From positions 1 through 7,952 of the forward strand of contig NZ_CALEDC010000138.1 of assembly GCF_937949835.1 (NCBI RefSeq): a stretch of 7,952 nucleotides of DNA, in the 5' to 3' direction. Shown here piece after piece: positions 6,389 to 7,952 of this stretch (its first letter is position 1; each line of letters starts with the position of its first letter). The DNA comes from an uncultured Campylobacter sp. GTDB lineage: Bacteria; Campylobacterota; Campylobacteria; Campylobacterales; Campylobacteraceae. The translations under genes and the position numbers were made by a program. A model generated the notes under the pieces. The model was given only the letters and a program-made list of their open reading frames with translations. It did not search any database and had not been told where the DNA came from.

Positions 6389-7952
6389 TACATTGCCCCT
6401 TTTCTAGCATCTTCTATCTGCTTTTTTATCATTATTTTCGCTTTGCAATCGCCGCAGCAAAAAAGCGTCTTCATCTTTTCAGGCTCGTTTGCAAAATGCG
6501 CGCCCATCATATCCGCGATCTTCATCACGGCTTTGCTCGTCGCAAATTCCTTACCGCACTCGATGCACTTAAAAAGTTCGTCTTTAGCTAGCATTTTGTA
6601 ATTAAAAAATCCCGACTCAAGCTCCACGCCGCAAGGCTGAAGCTCGATCGTATCCTTTTCGGCGCAGCTTAACACGCAGTAGTTGCACGTCGTGCAAAGC
6701 GAAGCGTTGAGCTTAATCGAATTGTCGCTGTTGTCGGCATACAGCGCGCCGGTATTACAGGCGCCCACGCAGCTAAGGCAGAGCGTGCAGCTTGCTTCGT
6801 TTATGCTTACTTTGCCAAATTTTAGCAACTCTCCGCTTTTTACGGCGCCGAAGCTGCCCTCGCCAACCATCGCGCTTACGCGTTTGGAAAAAATTTCTTT
6901 CTTGCTAAGACCCTGCTCGTTTAAGCTAAACGCCCAGGGCTGAGAGCTTTGCGCCCACTTTAGCGCTTCTTGCAGCTCGGTTAAATTTCGCGCTAAAAAT
7001 ACCGCGTCCTTGCCATAGATCGCGCTCGAAATTCCATTGATGAGCTCCGCCGCCTCTAGCGTGCCCTTGCCCACGTCTGCGCCGTAAACGATCACGCTCG
7101 AGCCGCTTTCTTGCATAGCGCTTAGCAAATTCACCTCATCTATTTGCCTGCTTCCAAAAATTCCAAACGGCAGCACGCCACACGGAAGCTGCGCTGCGGG
7201 TGCGGACGCGATTTCGTTCTCCGCGATAAGAAGCGGAATTTTGCCCTTATAAAGCTTTGAAATTTCATAAAAGACGTTCTGCGGAAGCGGCGCAAATTTA
7301 AGCGCGCCGCTAGGGCAGACGCTCACGCACTCGCCGCAGCCGATACAGTCGATGTGCGAAAACACGAGCTCGCGCTTTTCGTCATTTTTCAAAATCGCCA
7401 CTGTAGGGCAAACCTCTACGCACGGCGCGCGCAGCTCATTTCGCCTGCCTTGATACTGGCAGATCGCAGGATCGAAGATCGTGGAATTCTTATAATGATA
7501 AACCGGACTTTTGGAATTTAAAATTTCTAAAATTTCATCGTCTTTTAGCCCCGATATCTCGTAGCAGCCGCTTTGTCGCAGTTGATAGGGCGCTGCGCCG
7601 CTAATCAAGAAAAAATCTGCCTCGGTCTCAACCTCATCTCGCTCGCTTAAAATCGTAACCGCAAGATCGCCAATCTCGCCATAGACGAACTTAATCTCGG
7701 CCCTGCTTAACGCGATCACCTTAAATCCATGCTGCTTAAGTAGCCTCACAAGCTCCTCTCGCGGCTCATCACAGGCAAGAATCACGTTTTTGCCGACGGG
7801 CTTTTGATAGTCGCTATCTAGCGCGCCGTCGAAGGCTGCGGCGGCGGCTTCGTATAAAATATCTACGTTTTGCGCGATTAATAGCGGCTCGTCTTTGGTA
7901 TTTGCGATATAAAAATTTATCTGCGGCGCGTAAATTTGAGCCTTTAATTTAG
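6388..7952 (-). CDS. Multi-cluster [4Fe-4S] protein of the formate dehydrogenase region, 5' end cut by window edge
   Basis: The frame stays open from the TAA at 6390-6388 to the right edge, giving 520 visible residues. No ATG lies in the last 55 codons, so the true start is probably outside; the GTG at 7785-7783 is likely internal. With visible residue 1 at 7950-7948, cysteines occur at 164/177/181, 202/205/208/212, 388/391/394/398 and 419/422/425/429. The second to fourth groups are clear CxxCxxCxxxC motifs. A C-terminal pair C462/C465 and C498/C499/C502 looks like a zinc-ribbon or extra metal site. There is no visible signal peptide or membrane helix, so it is probably cytoplasmic. It is coupled to the TorD-like gene by a TAATG overlap. 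Large Fe-S proteins of this type often sit beside fdh genes; an electron-transfer or enzyme-maturation role is inferred, not shown. Confidence 0.85.
   Translation of the reverse strand, partial: KLKAQIYAPQINFYIANTKDEPLLIAQNVDILYEAAAAAFDGALDSDYQKPVGKNVILACDEPREELVRLLKQHGFKVIALSRAEIKFVYGEIGDLAVTILSERDEVETEADFFLISGAAPYQLRQSGCYEISGLKDDEILEILNSKSPVYHYKNSTIFDPAICQYQGRRNELRAPCVEVCPTVAILKNDEKRELVFSHIDCIGCGECVSVCPSGALKFAPLPQNVFYEISKLYKGKIPLLIAENEIASAPAAQLPCGVLPFGIFGSRQIDEVNLLSAMQESGSSVIVYGADVGKGTLEAAELINGISSAIYGKDAVFLARNLTELQEALKWAQSSQPWAFSLNEQGLSKKEIFSKRVSAMVGEGSFGAVKSGELLKFGKVSINEASCTLCLSCVGACNTGALYADNSDNSIKLNASLCTTCNYCVLSCAEKDTIELQPCGVELESGFFNYKMLAKDELFKCIECGKEFATSKAVMKIADMMGAHFANEPEKMKTLFCCGDCKAKIMIKKQIEDARKGAM

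Noticed and set aside
6388..7785. Complete 465-residue Fe-S protein starting at GTG 7785
   Set aside because: The frame continues with plausible protein sequence to the window edge and there is no ribosome site before the GTG, so the gene is probably truncated by the window.

Overview
The window looks like chromosome of a Campylobacter-type epsilonproteobacterium. The reasons are the AT-rich AAATTT/TTTAAA-dense gaps between moderately GC genes, the selenocysteine formate dehydrogenase of the FDH3 kind, and the accessory gene order Fe-S protein, TorD-like chaperone, small Tat protein, fdhA, fdhB. This assignment is inferred from gene content and style; no database search was run. All supported genes lie on the minus strand, so transcription runs from right to left.

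Right part (5428-7952): a multi-cluster [4Fe-4S] protein gene enters from beyond the right edge. It is joined by a TAATG overlap to a TorD-family chaperone gene that carries a repeat-rich insertion. A clear minus-strand intrinsic terminator at 5428-5460 closes this unit.

Middle part (1477-5369): a promoter with a perfect TATAAT drives a three-gene operon. It encodes a 65-residue Tat-signal protein (FdhX-like), the catalytic subunit FdhA (973 residues, with an in-frame UGA at 4519-4521 read as selenocysteine and a SECIS-like hairpin just behind it) and the Fe-S subunit FdhB. Each gene's stop codon overlaps the next gene's Shine-Dalgarno. The large catalytic subunit would appear as two ORFs to an annotator that does not handle Sec. 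Two hairpins follow fdhB. No cytochrome b subunit (fdhC) follows, although it is the usual next gene.

Left part (1-1402): a separate promoter drives a lipoprotein gene with a TTG start. A four-base ATGA overlap couples it to a membrane-protein gene that runs off the left edge. That last gene has no stop in the window and is easy to miss. It has two membrane helices, a possible PH-like domain and a low-complexity tail.

Together the middle and right genes make and mature a periplasmic, Tat-exported, selenium- and Mo/W-dependent formate dehydrogenase. The Fe-S protein, TorD chaperone and FdhX are probable assembly or electron-transfer partners. The most unusual structure is a low-complexity, Asn/Lys/Phe-rich repeat (KNF, QNS, ENS units) found in frame in two unrelated proteins, the TorD chaperone and the left-edge membrane protein. 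No rRNA, tRNA, CRISPR array, insertion sequence or phage gene was recognised.
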